A stretch of 64,000 bases of DNA from Gemmataceae bacterium (lineage in GTDB: Bacteria > Planctomycetota > Planctomycetia > Gemmatales > Gemmataceae). Under the pieces are notes generated by a model. That model ran no database searches. It saw only the letters and a program-made list of their open reading frames with translations, and had not been told where the DNA came from. This document shows positions 29,578 through 38,736 of the stretch, piece by piece (within the stretch, counting starts at the first letter, position 1; every line of letters begins with the position of its first letter). The position numbers were made by a program, and so were the translations under genes. Location: the NCBI GenBank assembly GCA_022842245.1, contig JALHPZ010000006.1:62001-126000 (forward strand). Reading direction: 5' to 3'.

Positions 29578-30169
29578 CGTGCTGTTGGGGCTGACGGGAT
29601 CGGTGGCGGCGGTAAAGGCGCCGGAGTTGGCGGCCGCGCTCCTCGCGAAGGGCCACGCCGTGAAGGCGGTCGCCACCGACGCCGCGACGTACTTCTTCAA
29701 CCCGGCGGCGCTCGGCTGCGAACTCGTGCGCGACGCCGACGAATGGCCCGGCGAGCGCTACGAACGCGGCGACGCCGTGAAGCACATCGAGTTGCGGAAG
29801 TGGGCGGACCTCTTCCTCATCGCCCCGCTGGACGCGAACACGCTGGCGAAGCTGGCGCTCGGCTTGTGCGACAACGCGCTCACCTGCGTCTGGCGCGCGT
29901 GGGATCCCGCCAAACCGGTCGTGCTCGCCCCGTCGATGAACACGCTGATGTGGGAGAACAGCTTCACGCGCCGCCACCTGCGCTCGATCGCGGCCGACTT
30001 CGGCGCCGGGCACATTCCCGGCCACTTGGACCAGAATCAACTGGTTCCGGTCATGAACGATCGCTGCAAGGGCCTGCGCGTCGCGGCGCCGGTGTCGAAG
30101 GCGCTCGCCTGCGGCGACGTCGGCATCGGCGCCATGGCCGACGTGGCGACGATCGCGGGGATGGTTTAA
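29570..30169 (+). CDS. coaC: phosphopantothenoylcysteine decarboxylase (flavoprotein)
   Basis: A 199-residue FMN-binding flavoprotein of the HFCD family, started at ATG 29570 inside the previous gene's end. It decarboxylates phosphopantothenoylcysteine to phosphopantetheine. Seen: LLGLTGSVAAVKAPELA (FMN phosphate loop), HIELRKWADLFLIAPLDANTLAKLALGLCDNAL (the PXANT-type motif is PLDANT here), and VVLAPSMNTLMWEN, the substrate-binding PXMNXXMW motif. The C-terminal GCDVG-like region is short. Both halves of the CoaBC activity are therefore next to each other but in unfused, reversed order. Confidence 0.85.
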   Translation: MSNVLLGLTGSVAAVKAPELAAALLAKGHAVKAVATDAATYFFNPAALGCELVRDADEWPGERYERGDAVKHIELRKWADLFLIAPLDANTLAKLALGLCDNALTCVWRAWDPAKPVVLAPSMNTLMWENSFTRRHLRSIAADFGAGHIPGHLDQNQLVPVMNDRCKGLRVAAPVSKALACGDVGIGAMADVATIAGMV

Positions 30170-30280
30170 CGAGGAGTGCGTCGTTGGGATTCTGCGACTG
30201 GGGTCGATACGCCGGAACGGACCGGACTTGCCGGGTGGGTCGTTCAATTTCGAGTGCGGGTCGCGGATTGAGATGCTTTT

Positions 30281-30393
30281 CTCCCTCCCCCCTTGAGGGG
30301 TAGGGCCAGGGTGGGGGGGGTTGGGGATCCCGGCCACCTCGCGGCGTCGGCCGTCACCCCCACTCGAACCCTCCCCCTTTGAGGGGGAGGGGA
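30281..30393. repeat. two CCCTCCCC...GGGGAGGG palindromes
   Basis: CTCCCTCCCCCCTTGAGGGG at 30281-30300 and CCCTCCCCCTTTGAGGGGGA at 30370-30389 are C-rich/G-rich hairpins about 70 bases apart. The 267 bases between the two gene ends (30170-30436) contain little else. Confidence 0.6.
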
Positions 30394-30436
30394 CAAAACT
30401 CGTGAAGGTTGTTCGCTGCGATCGATCCGTCTCGGC

Positions 30437-31294
30437 TCACTTCACTTCGGGCACGCGGAACTCGACGGGCTGAACGTCGCCGGCGGGGGCCTTCCGCTCC
30501 GCCAGCCACTGGTGCGCGGGGGCGAAGTTCGGGTCGGCCTTCAGCGCGAGCTTCACTTGTTGCTCCGCCAGGTCGGCACGGTCGGAATCCGCCAGCACCT
30601 TCGCCATCGTCATGCGCGCCTCGGCTTCGGGCATCACGCTCGCGAGGGTCGTGAAGCCTTCCTCGAAGTTGCCGGTGCGCGCGGTCAGGATGCCGAGCGT
30701 CTTGTGGTAGCGCCGGTTCTCCGGGTCGCCGGCGAGGGCGTTGCGGCAGGCGGCGATGCCGTTGGTCCAGTCCTCGAAGCGGGCGTGCGTCAGCGCCAGT
30801 TCGTAGGCGACCTTGTGGTCGTTCGGGTAATGCGATTGCAGGGTCTGGAGCGTGGAGATCGCGCGGTCGCGGTCGCCGATGCGGGTATAGAGGCGCGCGA
30901 GGCCTTGCAGGGCGTCGCGGTTCTTCGGGTCGAGTTCGAGCGCTTTCTGGAACTTCTGGCGGGCGTCGTCCGCGAGGCGGTCGAGGTTCGGATTGACCGT
31001 ACCTTCTTCCTGGAAGTCGAACGCGGCGCCGACCTGGGCGTTGGCGAGCGCGGCGACGGTCTCGGCCTTGAGCGGACCTTTCTTCTTCCCGGCGTCGGCG
31101 ACGGCGGCGTCCACGGGCTGGAACTGCGGCACCGGTCCGGCGGGCTTCGGCTTGAACATCCGGCTGACGGCGTTGCCGCCCCCGGCCGCCGGCGGCGCCG
31201 GCATACCCGACGTGGTCTTCGATCCGGTCCGACAGCCGGCACTCGCGGCGAGGAGCGACGTGGCCACGAGGGCCTTCCAGCATTTGCCATCCAT
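30437..31294 (-). CDS. TPR lipoprotein, TadD-like
   Basis: A 285-residue protein with lipoprotein signal (LVATSLLAASAGC, Cys21). After a Pro/Ala linker, residues about 105-270 form tetratricopeptide repeats (KFQKALELDPKNRDALQGLARLY across two short pieces, AISTLQTLQSHYPNDHKVAYELA, AACRNALAGDPENRRYHKTLG, QVKLALKADPNFAPA). TadD of Tad pilus systems is a TPR lipoprotein that helps the secretin assemble, and this gene is last in the minus-strand Tad locus, so a pilotin role is likely. Spacing to the AAA ATPase gene is 31 bases. Confidence 0.75.
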   Translation of the reverse strand: MDGKCWKALVATSLLAASAGCRTGSKTTSGMPAPPAAGGGNAVSRMFKPKPAGPVPQFQPVDAAVADAGKKKGPLKAETVAALANAQVGAAFDFQEEGTVNPNLDRLADDARQKFQKALELDPKNRDALQGLARLYTRIGDRDRAISTLQTLQSHYPNDHKVAYELALTHARFEDWTNGIAACRNALAGDPENRRYHKTLGILTARTGNFEEGFTTLASVMPEAEARMTMAKVLADSDRADLAEQQVKLALKADPNFAPAHQWLAERKAPAGDVQPVEFRVPEVK

Positions 31295-31325
31295 GGCGCC
31301 GGTCCTTCGAAACTTGAGGAAATCC

Positions 31326-32675
31326 CTACTGGAATTCCGCGATGAAACTGTTCGCGGCCTCGACCATCAGGTCGCGCGTTAAATGCACGGGTTGACGTCT
31401 GTATCGGCAGATCGACTGCACGATTTCCAGCAAATCGCGACAATCGCTGGCCCGCGGCGACCGGCCCTTGTTGTAGTAGCGCTCGTAGAGGTACTCGATC
31501 GCCCCCGCGTCGTAGTTCATCCCCAGCTTCTTGCACACCCCGCTGAAGATCTTCTGGTACACGTCCTGCGTCGGCGCGTTGATCCCGACCTTGTGCCGGA
31601 TGCGCCGGAGGAACGCGTCGTCCACGAGCGCCTTCGGGTCGAGGTTCGTGCTGAAGATGATCAGCTGCTCGAACGGGACTTGAATCTTTTTCCCGCTGGC
31701 GAGCGTGAGGAAGTCGTGGCGGTCTTCAAGCGGGAGAATCCAGCGGTTGAGGAGTTCCTTCGGGCTGCACAACTGCCGGCCGAAGTCGTCGATGAGGAAG
31801 ACGCCGCCGTTGGCCTTGAAGTGGATCGGCGCCTGGTAGAAGTTCGACTCCTTGTTGTAGCGGAGGTCGAGCATCTCGAGGTTGAGTTCGCCGCCGGTGA
31901 CGATGACGGGGCGGCGGATGCGGATCCAGCGCTGGTCGGCGGAGCCGGTGTTCAGGAGGCGTCGGACGGCGGCGTCGGCTTCGTCGCCGAATTCCAGCGG
32001 CGTATCGTCGGCGATGTGCAGGGACGGGTCGTAGACCGTCACGATGTTCCCGTCGGCGACGAAGGCGTAGGGCACATAGATCGAGCCGCCGGCGGTGTTC
32101 ATGAACTCGCCGATGGAGCGTGCCATGGCGGTCTTGCCGTTGCCGGGCGGTCCGTAGATGAACACCGACCGGCCGCTGATGATGGCGGGGCCGATGGCGT
32201 TGAACATCTCCTCCTTGAGCACCAGGTGCGCGAACGGTGCCCGCAGCGCCTCCGGGTAGCACTGCAACCCGGTGACGGCCTGGCGGTAGCACTGCTCGAC
32301 GTAGTCTTCGATCGGCACCGGCGCGGGGCCGACGTACGCGCATTGCTTGGTCGCTTCGTGCGCGCGGGTGCGGCCGAAGTCGGTGAGGCTGAACCGGTAG
32401 CTCACTTCGCCGACGAGGTCGCCGCCGTCGACCTGAATCATCTTCTCGTCCTTGAGCCAGCGGAGCGTGTCGCGGATGATCTTGAAGGGCAGGCAGAGGA
32501 ATTGCGCGAGGTCGCGGCCGACCATCGGCCCCTTGGCGTAGATGGTGCGCAGGATCATGTCCGCGAGGAACGACTGCGACAGGCCGCATTCCTTGAGCGT
32601 GTCCGGCGCCGTCGGCACTTCCGGCGCGGGGTTGGTCGATTCCCAATCGACGACGGGCGGACGGAGGGTGGTCAT
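31326..32675 (-). CDS. AAA+ ATPase with N-terminal winged-helix region
   Basis: A 449-residue ATPase. Residues about 30-110 look like a winged-helix fold (LADMILRTIYAKGPM, LPFKIIRDTLRWL, YRFSLTDFGR). The AAA+ core follows: Walker A GPPGNGKT at 175-182, Walker B GGVFLIDDFGRQ near 290, sensor segment LIIFSTNLDP near 340, and arginine finger candidate FLRRIRHK. A helical lid follows. Its place inside the Tad locus suggests a regulatory or assembly function for the pilus, but no standard Tad protein has this layout. It could also be an ATPase that links the locus to another system. Motifs are intact. Confidence 0.7.
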   Translation of the reverse strand: MTTLRPPVVDWESTNPAPEVPTAPDTLKECGLSQSFLADMILRTIYAKGPMVGRDLAQFLCLPFKIIRDTLRWLKDEKMIQVDGGDLVGEVSYRFSLTDFGRTRAHEATKQCAYVGPAPVPIEDYVEQCYRQAVTGLQCYPEALRAPFAHLVLKEEMFNAIGPAIISGRSVFIYGPPGNGKTAMARSIGEFMNTAGGSIYVPYAFVADGNIVTVYDPSLHIADDTPLEFGDEADAAVRRLLNTGSADQRWIRIRRPVIVTGGELNLEMLDLRYNKESNFYQAPIHFKANGGVFLIDDFGRQLCSPKELLNRWILPLEDRHDFLTLASGKKIQVPFEQLIIFSTNLDPKALVDDAFLRRIRHKVGINAPTQDVYQKIFSGVCKKLGMNYDAGAIEYLYERYYNKGRSPRASDCRDLLEIVQSICRYRRQPVHLTRDLMVEAANSFIAEFQ

Positions 32676-32718
32676 GCTGCGGATCTCGATGAGGGTGCGG
32701 ACCGGTCGTCGGAGGCGA

Positions 32719-32955
32719 CTACTTCTTCCACTTGCCGCGGGTGATGATGAAGAGCGCGACCGCGCCGGTGCCGAGGACGACCATGGTGACGGCGCTCTGG
32801 TTCTTGAAGGCGCCGCCCCAATATTCCTTGAAGCCGTCCCAGTATTTCCGGACGGAGGACTTGGCGGCGAAGAGCGGTTCGGCGGCGGGCGCGGGGGCGG
32901 CGGTGGCGAGGCACACGGCCAGCGTGAGAAGCCCGGTGGTCAGGATGCGCGTCAT
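32719..32955 (-). CDS. small exported membrane protein
   Basis: A 78-residue protein with a signal-like segment (LTTGLLTLAVCLATAAPAPA, cleavage after APA), a short aromatic stretch (KYWDGFKEYWGGAF) and one membrane span near the C-terminus (VTMVVLGTGAVALFIIT) ending in KWKK. No family recognised. It lies between the AAA ATPase and the lipoprotein of the Tad locus, so a pilus-associated membrane peptide is plausible. It could be a minor pilin-like or anchor protein, but it lacks the classic prepilin cleavage motif. Confidence 0.55.
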   Translation of the reverse strand: MTRILTTGLLTLAVCLATAAPAPAAEPLFAAKSSVRKYWDGFKEYWGGAFKNQSAVTMVVLGTGAVALFIITRGKWKK

Positions 32956-33056
32956 GGTGTCGTCCTCGGTTCACTCGATACCATCAATAGCCAAACCCGA
33001 CCGGCGGCCTGAATGGCCTCCGGTCGGGCGGCGTTGCGTTCCCGTCGCGGCTGGCC

Positions 33057-33743
33057 TTATCGGCCGCTGCCGCTCTGGCCGCCGGAGCCGGAGCCGCCCT
33101 GGCTTCCACCTTGGAAGCCACCTTGACCGCCCTGGCCGCCCTGCCCACCTTGGCCGCCGCCCTGGCCGCCGCTGATGGTGCCGCTGTACTGGCTACCCAG
33201 GCTGCGGACCGCGTTGCCGAGGAACTGGGCCGGGAAGCCCGGATCGGCGGGGTCGTGGACCTGGATTTCGAAGTTCATCGGCGACCCGGCCGTCTGGGCC
33301 GCGAAGTACTTGTGGATCGTGGCCACCCGGCGCGAGTCGAGGTCGCGGCGGGTGTCGGCGTACTTTTCGGGCGCGTTCGGATCGAATCCGATGTCGCGGG
33401 CGGTCTGCAGGTAGACCTTGCCTTCGGGCAGGCCGCGCTTGCGGACCAGGTAGTCGAGCCGTTCGATCCCGGCGGCCGTCAACTTGTCGGTCGCGGGTTC
33501 GAAGTGGTAGTTCCACACGGTCTGATCGAGGTACATGCCGTTTTGGGCCTGGACCTGGAACGGCGCGAGGGCTTCCTGGCGCGCCACGTGGTTGTAGCGT
33601 TCGGGCCACGAGGGATCGACCGCGTTGCGGTAGCGTTCCCCGAGGCCGGGGCGTTCCGCACGCCGTTCGGCCATCTGGCATCCGGTCGCGGCCAGCCCGC
33701 AGGCGGCCACCGCCGCGAAGGCGATCCGGTGGTACTGGAACAT
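33057..33743 (-). CDS. CpaD/OmpA-like lipoprotein of Tad locus
   Basis: The start at 33743 is supported by a perfect AGGAGG ribosome site 8 bases upstream. The 228-residue product has a lipoprotein signal (VAACGLAATG then Cys) and a periplasmic domain about 70-180 with AAGIERLDYLVRKRG, DTRRDLDSRRVATIHKYF, resembling the OmpA-like or CpaD fold. The C-terminal about 45 residues are nearly pure Gly/Gln/Ser repeats (GGQGGQGGQ). CpaD is an outer-membrane lipoprotein that supports the CpaC secretin; this position in the locus fits. The OmpA-family peptidoglycan-binding residues were not identified with certainty. Confidence 0.55.
   Translation of the reverse strand: MFQYHRIAFAAVAACGLAATGCQMAERRAERPGLGERYRNAVDPSWPERYNHVARQEALAPFQVQAQNGMYLDQTVWNYHFEPATDKLTAAGIERLDYLVRKRGLPEGKVYLQTARDIGFDPNAPEKYADTRRDLDSRRVATIHKYFAAQTAGSPMNFEIQVHDPADPGFPAQFLGNAVRSLGSQYSGTISGGQGGGQGGQGGQGGQGGFQGGSQGGSGSGGQSGSGR
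33066..33180. repeat. Gly/Gln-encoding tandem repeats
   Basis: Degenerate 9-base units (such as GCCGCCCTG) encode GGQ-type repeats at the 3' end of the CpaD/OmpA-like gene. Confidence 0.6.
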
Positions 33744-33811
33744 CGCGTATCCTCCTTGAAAACCGTCGGGCATCCTGCCCGGGATCGGGGGTCGAGGGTT
33801 CCGGACCGGCG

Positions 33812-34789
33812 TTAGCCGCCGGCACCCGGGTTGGCCTTGAGAATCAGGTTGCGGTAGATCTGGATGGCCGCGGGGCCGACCAGCACCACGAACACCGCGG
33901 GGAAGATGAACAACACCAGCGGGAAGATCAGCTTCACCGCGGTTTTGGCCGCCTTCTCCTCGGCGATCTGCCGCCGCTTCGTCCGCATCGAGTCGGACTG
34001 CACGCGCAAGGCCTGCGCGATGCTCGAACCGAATCGATCCGCCTGGATCAGGATCGCGGCCAGGGCGCGCACGTCGTCCACGCCCGTCCGCACGCCGAGG
34101 TCGTGAAGCACCTCGCGGCGGGGCCGGCCCATCTGCAACTGCAGGTTCGCCAGCGCGAATTCCTCCGTAATGACCTTCGCGTGGCCTTTCATCTCGTCCG
34201 TCACCTTTCGCATTGCGGCGTCGAGGCCGAGGCCCGACTCCACGCACACCACCAACAAGTCCAGGGCGTCCGGCAGCGTCACGAAGATTTCCTTTTGCCG
34301 CGTGCTCTTCAGGAAGAACAGGATCAGCTGCGGCAGGTAGAATCCGATCCCCGTGATCGCGATCACATACTGCAGCGCCTTCATGCCGAAGCCCATCGTC
34401 ATGAAGAAGAACAACGCCGACGGCACGAAGAACAGCAGCAGGCACGCCACCCGCAGGCCCTGGTAGATCGCCGGGGCGCTCTCGTGCCGGAACCCGGCAT
34501 TCGCCAGCGTCACCTTGAGCGAATTCTTCTCCAAATCCGATTGCGGCTCCATCGCCGCCCCGAACTTGGAGAGCTGGTCCTTCAACCCTTTAAATCGGTT
34601 TTGGGACTCGTGATCATTGATCTCCAATTCCGCGAGCGACTTCGGCCGCCCGATCCGCTCCAAGCGTTCCTCCGCCTGGCTGTTCCGCTGCGAAATCAGC
34701 GACAGCAGCCAGAACGTCCCGACCATGATGGCGATGAACACCAGTACGGGCGACGCCTGGCTGGCTGTGACGAATGCGAACAGGTCCAC
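33812..34789 (-). CDS. tadC: Tad pilus inner-membrane platform protein TadC
   Basis: A 325-residue type II secretion F-family protein. Membrane segments: SPVLVFIAIMVGTFWLL near residues 14-30, two in about 115-155 (LLLFFVPSALFFFMT, YVIAITGIGFYLP), and a final one near 290-312 (LVLFIFPAVFVVLVGPAAI). The T2SSF core has PDALDLLVVCVESGLGLDAAMRKV and GVDDVRALAAILIQADRFG. In Tad systems TadB and TadC form the inner-membrane platform for the CpaF ATPase. Start ATG 34789. Confidence 0.85.
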   Translation of the reverse strand: MDLFAFVTASQASPVLVFIAIMVGTFWLLSLISQRNSQAEERLERIGRPKSLAELEINDHESQNRFKGLKDQLSKFGAAMEPQSDLEKNSLKVTLANAGFRHESAPAIYQGLRVACLLLFFVPSALFFFMTMGFGMKALQYVIAITGIGFYLPQLILFFLKSTRQKEIFVTLPDALDLLVVCVESGLGLDAAMRKVTDEMKGHAKVITEEFALANLQLQMGRPRREVLHDLGVRTGVDDVRALAAILIQADRFGSSIAQALRVQSDSMRTKRRQIAEEKAAKTAVKLIFPLVLFIFPAVFVVLVGPAAIQIYRNLILKANPGAGG

Positions 34790-34837
34790 GATGAAACTCC
34801 CGATGTCGTTGTGCTGAGGGTGCCGGACGGCGGACCG

Positions 34838-35794
34838 TCACACCTTGATGTCCACGATTTTCTTGATGACGAAGGCTCCGATGAGCATCGCGACCAGCGC
34901 GCCGATCGACATCTTGATGCCCAACGGGTCGGTCCAGAGCAGTTTTTCGTATTCGGGCTTCATGAAGAGCATCAGGAAGAACAGGCCGATCGGCAGGGCG
35001 ATGAGCACCACGCCCGACAGCCGCCCTTCCGCCGACAACGCCTTCACCTGGCCGAGGATCTTGTAACGCTCCCGGATGACGTAGCCGATCCGGTCGAGGA
35101 TTTCCGCGAGGTCGCCACCGGTCTGCCGCTGGATGGCGACGCTGGTGATGAAGAACCGCAAGTCGAGGTTCGGCACGCGATCGGACATGTTCTTCATGGC
35201 GTCTTCCAGTTGGATGCCGAGGTTCTGCTCCTCGTAGACGCGGCTGAACTCCTTGGCGATCGGCGCCTGCATTTCTTCGGCGACGACGTGCATGCCGGCG
35301 GCGAGGGAGTGCCCGGCGCGCAGGGCGCGGGCGGTCAGTTCCAAGGCGTCGGGCAGTTGCTGGGCGAACTTGTCGAGTCGTTTCTTCCGCTTCCAGGACA
35401 GCCAGAGGAACGGCAGCGGGAAACCGAGGAAGAACATGATCGGGGCGACGTACATATTCACGGTCCAGATGGCCATGACGAACGCCACGAAGCCGACGCC
35501 CAGGCCGATGCCGAAGAGCGCGCTCGGCTTGATGTTCGCGTCGGCCTGTTCGACCATGCGCGTCACATTGAAGAATTCGGGGGTCAATTTGTCAAAGACC
35601 GTCTTGCGATCCACGGTCATCAGCGCCTGCTTCAGGAGCAGGTCGGACGACTCGCGGCGGCTGCCGCGGCCGACGAGCACGTCGAGGCGCTCGGTGGCCC
35701 GGCCGTCGTTCTTGCCCGAGAAGGCCAGCATGACGGCCAACACGGCCCCGACCACCAGGGCACCGACCAACACGGAAAGCACCAGCGGACTCAT
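34838..35794 (-). CDS. tadB: Tad pilus inner-membrane platform protein TadB
   Basis: A 318-residue T2SSF-family protein started at ATG 35794, followed at once by a membrane segment (LSVLVGALVVGAVLAVMLAF). Two further segments lie near 90-130 (FGIGLGVGFVAFVMAI, APIMFFLGFPLPFLWL), and two at the C-terminus (VVLIALPIGLFFLMLF, ALVAMLIGAFVIKKIV). The core shows LPDALELTARALRAGHSLAAGMHVVAEEM and FITSVAIQRQTGGDLAEILD. Gene order cpaF-tadB-tadC is the usual Tad order. Confidence 0.88.
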   Translation of the reverse strand: MSPLVLSVLVGALVVGAVLAVMLAFSGKNDGRATERLDVLVGRGSRRESSDLLLKQALMTVDRKTVFDKLTPEFFNVTRMVEQADANIKPSALFGIGLGVGFVAFVMAIWTVNMYVAPIMFFLGFPLPFLWLSWKRKKRLDKFAQQLPDALELTARALRAGHSLAAGMHVVAEEMQAPIAKEFSRVYEEQNLGIQLEDAMKNMSDRVPNLDLRFFITSVAIQRQTGGDLAEILDRIGYVIRERYKILGQVKALSAEGRLSGVVLIALPIGLFFLMLFMKPEYEKLLWTDPLGIKMSIGALVAMLIGAFVIKKIVDIKV

Positions 35795-35931
35795 GGCAAA
35801 CACCTGGAACGGGATGGTTCCCGCCGGCTCGCACCCGGTCCGTGCCGGGGGCGTTGCCCGAATCCCTGGGCGAGCGGGCCGTTCGGTCGCCGCTCGTCGT
35901 CCGCCGGCCATCCTGGCGGCGGTAATCCTCG

Positions 35932-37332
35932 TCAGTCCCGCAACAGCACGCGCTCGGCGAACATGTTGCTCGGCAGTTTCACGCCCTTCTGCTCCAGCCT
36001 CGGCACGAACGACGGCCGCACGCCCGTCGCCTCGAACTGGCCGAACGCCCGGCCGTTCTGGTCGATCCCCAGCTGCCGGTACCGGAAGATCTCCTGCATG
36101 ATGATCACGTCCTGTTCCATGTTGTTCACTTCCGTGATGCTCGTGATCTTTCTCGGTCCCCCTTGCAGGCGGTTGGCCTGAATGATCAGATCCACGGCCG
36201 CGGAGATCTGCTGCCGCATCGCCTTGATCGGCAGGTCGATCCCGCCCATCAGGATCATCGTCTCGAGGCGGCTGAGCGCCTCGCGGGGCGTGTTCGCGTG
36301 CAGCGTCGTCATCGAACCGCTGTGGCCGGTGTTCATCGCCTGGAGCATGTCGAGCGTCTCGCCGCCCCGGCATTCCCCGATGATCACCCGTTCGGGCCGC
36401 ATCCGCAGGGCGTTCCGCACGCAGTCCCGCGTCGTCACGGCCCCCTTGCCTTCGATGTTCGGCGGCCGCGTTTCCAGCCGCACCACGTGGTCCTGCTGGA
36501 GCTGCAGTTCGGCCGCGTCCTCGATCGTGATCACCCGCTCGTCGGACGGAATGAAGCTCGACAGCGTGTTCAACAGCGTCGTCTTTCCGCAACCGGTACC
36601 GCCGCTGATGACCACGTTCAGGCGCGCCTTGATGCACGCCTCCATGAGCATCGCGATCTCGGGCGTGAAGGCCTTGTAGTTCAGCAGGTCCTCGAGCTTC
36701 AGCGGGTTCGAGCCGAAGCGCCGGATGCTGAGGCTCGCGCCGTCGAGGGCGATCGGCGGAATCACCGCGTTCACCCGCGAGCCGTCGGGCAGGCGGGCGT
36801 CCACCATCGGGTTGGTTTCATCCACGCGCCGGCCGATCTTCGACACGATCCGGTCGATGATCTGCATCAGGTGGTCGTTGTCGCGGAACACCACTTCCGA
36901 CTTCTCGAGCTTGCCGCGCCGTTCGACGTACACCTTCTTCGGGCCGTTCACCAGGATGTCGCTGATCGTCGGGTCCTTGAGCAGGATTTCGAGCGGGCCG
37001 AAGCCGAGCGTTTCGTCGAGGACTTCCTCGATCAGCTTCTCGCGTTCGATCCGGTTGAGCAGCGGGTTCTCGGTGTCGCAGAGGTGCTCGATGACCTTGC
37101 GGATGTCCTTGCGCATCGCGTCGCTGGACAGGTCCTTGATCCGCGTGAAGTCGAGCCGCTCGACGAGTTTCGAGTGGATCTGCCGCTTGAGTTCCTCGAG
37201 GTTCTTGCCGCCGCCGCCGCTGTTGGAACCGCCGAAGCTGGGGCTGGACAGGCGGCTGAGACCCGCCAGCCCGCTCGAGCTTTGGCCGCTCAGGCTGTTG
37301 AGTTTCGAAATTCCTTGTTGCAAGCGCGACAT
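35932..37332 (-). CDS. cpaF: Tad pilus assembly ATPase CpaF/TadA
   Basis: A 466-residue secretion ATPase. Visible parts: an N-terminal low-complexity Ser/Gly region (1-43), the N-terminal domain with [16 protein letters not shown] near residue 125, Walker A GGTGCGKT at 244-251, an Asp-box-like EDAAELQL near 271, Walker [10 protein letters not shown] at 315-323, and the His box [13 protein letters not shown] near 341. It hydrolyses ATP at the inner-membrane base to power pilus extension. Length is normal. Confidence 0.93.
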   Translation of the reverse strand: MSRLQQGISKLNSLSGQSSSGLAGLSRLSSPSFGGSNSGGGGKNLEELKRQIHSKLVERLDFTRIKDLSSDAMRKDIRKVIEHLCDTENPLLNRIEREKLIEEVLDETLGFGPLEILLKDPTISDILVNGPKKVYVERRGKLEKSEVVFRDNDHLMQIIDRIVSKIGRRVDETNPMVDARLPDGSRVNAVIPPIALDGASLSIRRFGSNPLKLEDLLNYKAFTPEIAMLMEACIKARLNVVISGGTGCGKTTLLNTLSSFIPSDERVITIEDAAELQLQQDHVVRLETRPPNIEGKGAVTTRDCVRNALRMRPERVIIGECRGGETLDMLQAMNTGHSGSMTTLHANTPREALSRLETMILMGGIDLPIKAMRQQISAAVDLIIQANRLQGGPRKITSITEVNNMEQDVIIMQEIFRYRQLGIDQNGRAFGQFEATGVRPSFVPRLEQKGVKLPSNMFAERVLLRD

Positions 37333-37374
37333 CGTCCGTCCTCAGTTTCGTCCGTCGGTGCGAATCACGGCGTG

Positions 37375-38610
37375 TTACTTCTTCCCGAAGGAGAACCAGC
37401 CCTTTTTGCTGTCCGTCGCTCCGGCGGCGACGGGCGCCTTGCCGGAGAGCGCCAGGGCGAGGCCCTGAATGTTCTGCTGGACCTTGCTCTTCGGGTTGTG
37501 CTTGACCATCGGCTGGCCGGCGACCCGCGCGGCGATGACCGCCTTCGAGTCGTTGGGCACCTGCCAGAAGATCGGCCGGCCGATCACTTCCTCCGCCTTC
37601 TTCAGGCTGATGCCCTCTTCCACCGCCTCCGAGCCGACGCGGTTCACGACCACGCGGACCCGTTCGCCGAGCTGTTCCTCGGTGTTGTTCAGCAGGTGGT
37701 TCAGCCGCACCACGTTCCGCAGGCTGCCGAGTTCCAGTTGCGCCACGAGCAGGATCTGATCCGCCATCCGCAGCGCCATCAAGTCCGTCGGCAGGAACGC
37801 CTTGCTCAGGTCCAGCACGAGGTGCGTGTAGCTGATCTTCAGCAGGTTCACGATCCGCTCGACGTGCGATTCGTGAATCACGCCCATGTCCTGGATTTCG
37901 AGCGGGTGGCGCAGGATCGACAGCCCCGTGGCCTCGTGCTTGACGAGCGCCCGCTTCAGGAAGTTCATGTCGAGGCGCTGGATGTTCCGCGCGAGGTCGG
38001 CGATGGAGATGTTCTCCATCCCCTGCACCTCGACCGCGATGTCGGCATCGCCGAGCGCGAGGTCCAGGTCCAGCAGGGCGACGGCGTGGTTCGGATCGTT
38101 GGCGAGCGTGGCGGCGAGGTTGACCGCGAGGGTCGTGGTGCCGACGCCGCCGCGCGAACCGAGTACGGCGATGACGGAGGACGGCGCGGCCTGCCGCGGG
38201 ATGACGCTCGACACCTGACCGTTCGAGACGGACGTTTCCTGCAGACCGGTATTCTCGCCGAGCGCCCGCCGCAACGCGGAGAGCAGATCCTCGAGTTCCA
38301 CCGGCTCGGTCAGAAAGTACTTCGCGCCCCGCTGGAGCGACAGCAGCAGCGCCTGGTGGTCCTTGCTGATCGTCAGAATCGCGAGCTTCGGGTGTTCGAC
38401 GGCGAGCTGGCCGATCATGTGCAGGGCACGTTGCTTGTCGGCGTCGAGCGAGACGATGGCGAGGTCCGGCATCGACTGAGCGATGACGTCGAAGAAGTAT
38501 TCGTACCGGGCGCATTCGGCTTCGAGCCACACGAAATCGACGCCCAGGAGCAACGTTCGCAACGTCTCGCGGGACGATTCAGTCGGATCGACGATGGCTA
38601 CTCTTTGCAT
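37375..38610 (-). CDS. cpaE: Tad pilus localisation protein CpaE/TadZ
   Basis: A 411-residue protein with two domains. Residues 1-118 are receiver-like (MQRVAIVDPTESSRETLRTL, DLAIVSLDAD near 49-58), but the end reads TEPV where a working receiver has a Lys-Pro, so it is probably a pseudo-receiver. Residues about 145-385 are a MinD/ParA-type ATPase with GSRGGVGTTT at 151-160, a variant of the deviant Walker A in which the signature lysine is altered, as seen in TadZ proteins. A helical/charged tail (KKGWFSFGKK) follows. It marks the pole or site where the pilus machine assembles. Confidence 0.88.
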   Translation of the reverse strand: MQRVAIVDPTESSRETLRTLLLGVDFVWLEAECARYEYFFDVIAQSMPDLAIVSLDADKQRALHMIGQLAVEHPKLAILTISKDHQALLLSLQRGAKYFLTEPVELEDLLSALRRALGENTGLQETSVSNGQVSSVIPRQAAPSSVIAVLGSRGGVGTTTLAVNLAATLANDPNHAVALLDLDLALGDADIAVEVQGMENISIADLARNIQRLDMNFLKRALVKHEATGLSILRHPLEIQDMGVIHESHVERIVNLLKISYTHLVLDLSKAFLPTDLMALRMADQILLVAQLELGSLRNVVRLNHLLNNTEEQLGERVRVVVNRVGSEAVEEGISLKKAEEVIGRPIFWQVPNDSKAVIAARVAGQPMVKHNPKSKVQQNIQGLALALSGKAPVAAGATDSKKGWFSFGKK

Positions 38611-38736
38611 GACGGCATTACCGCGGGGCCAGGGGTCGGCTCATTCGATCCGTCCGACGCCCACGGCCGCGCCCACGGCTGCCGGCCCCGGAATCTCCGG
38701 GGCCGACCACCGCGAGCCGCGCGGGGCGCGACTGCG

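Noticed and set aside
30170-30436. tRNA or small RNA in the gap after coaC
   Set aside because: Only C-rich/G-rich palindromes were found; no cloverleaf or T-run terminator.
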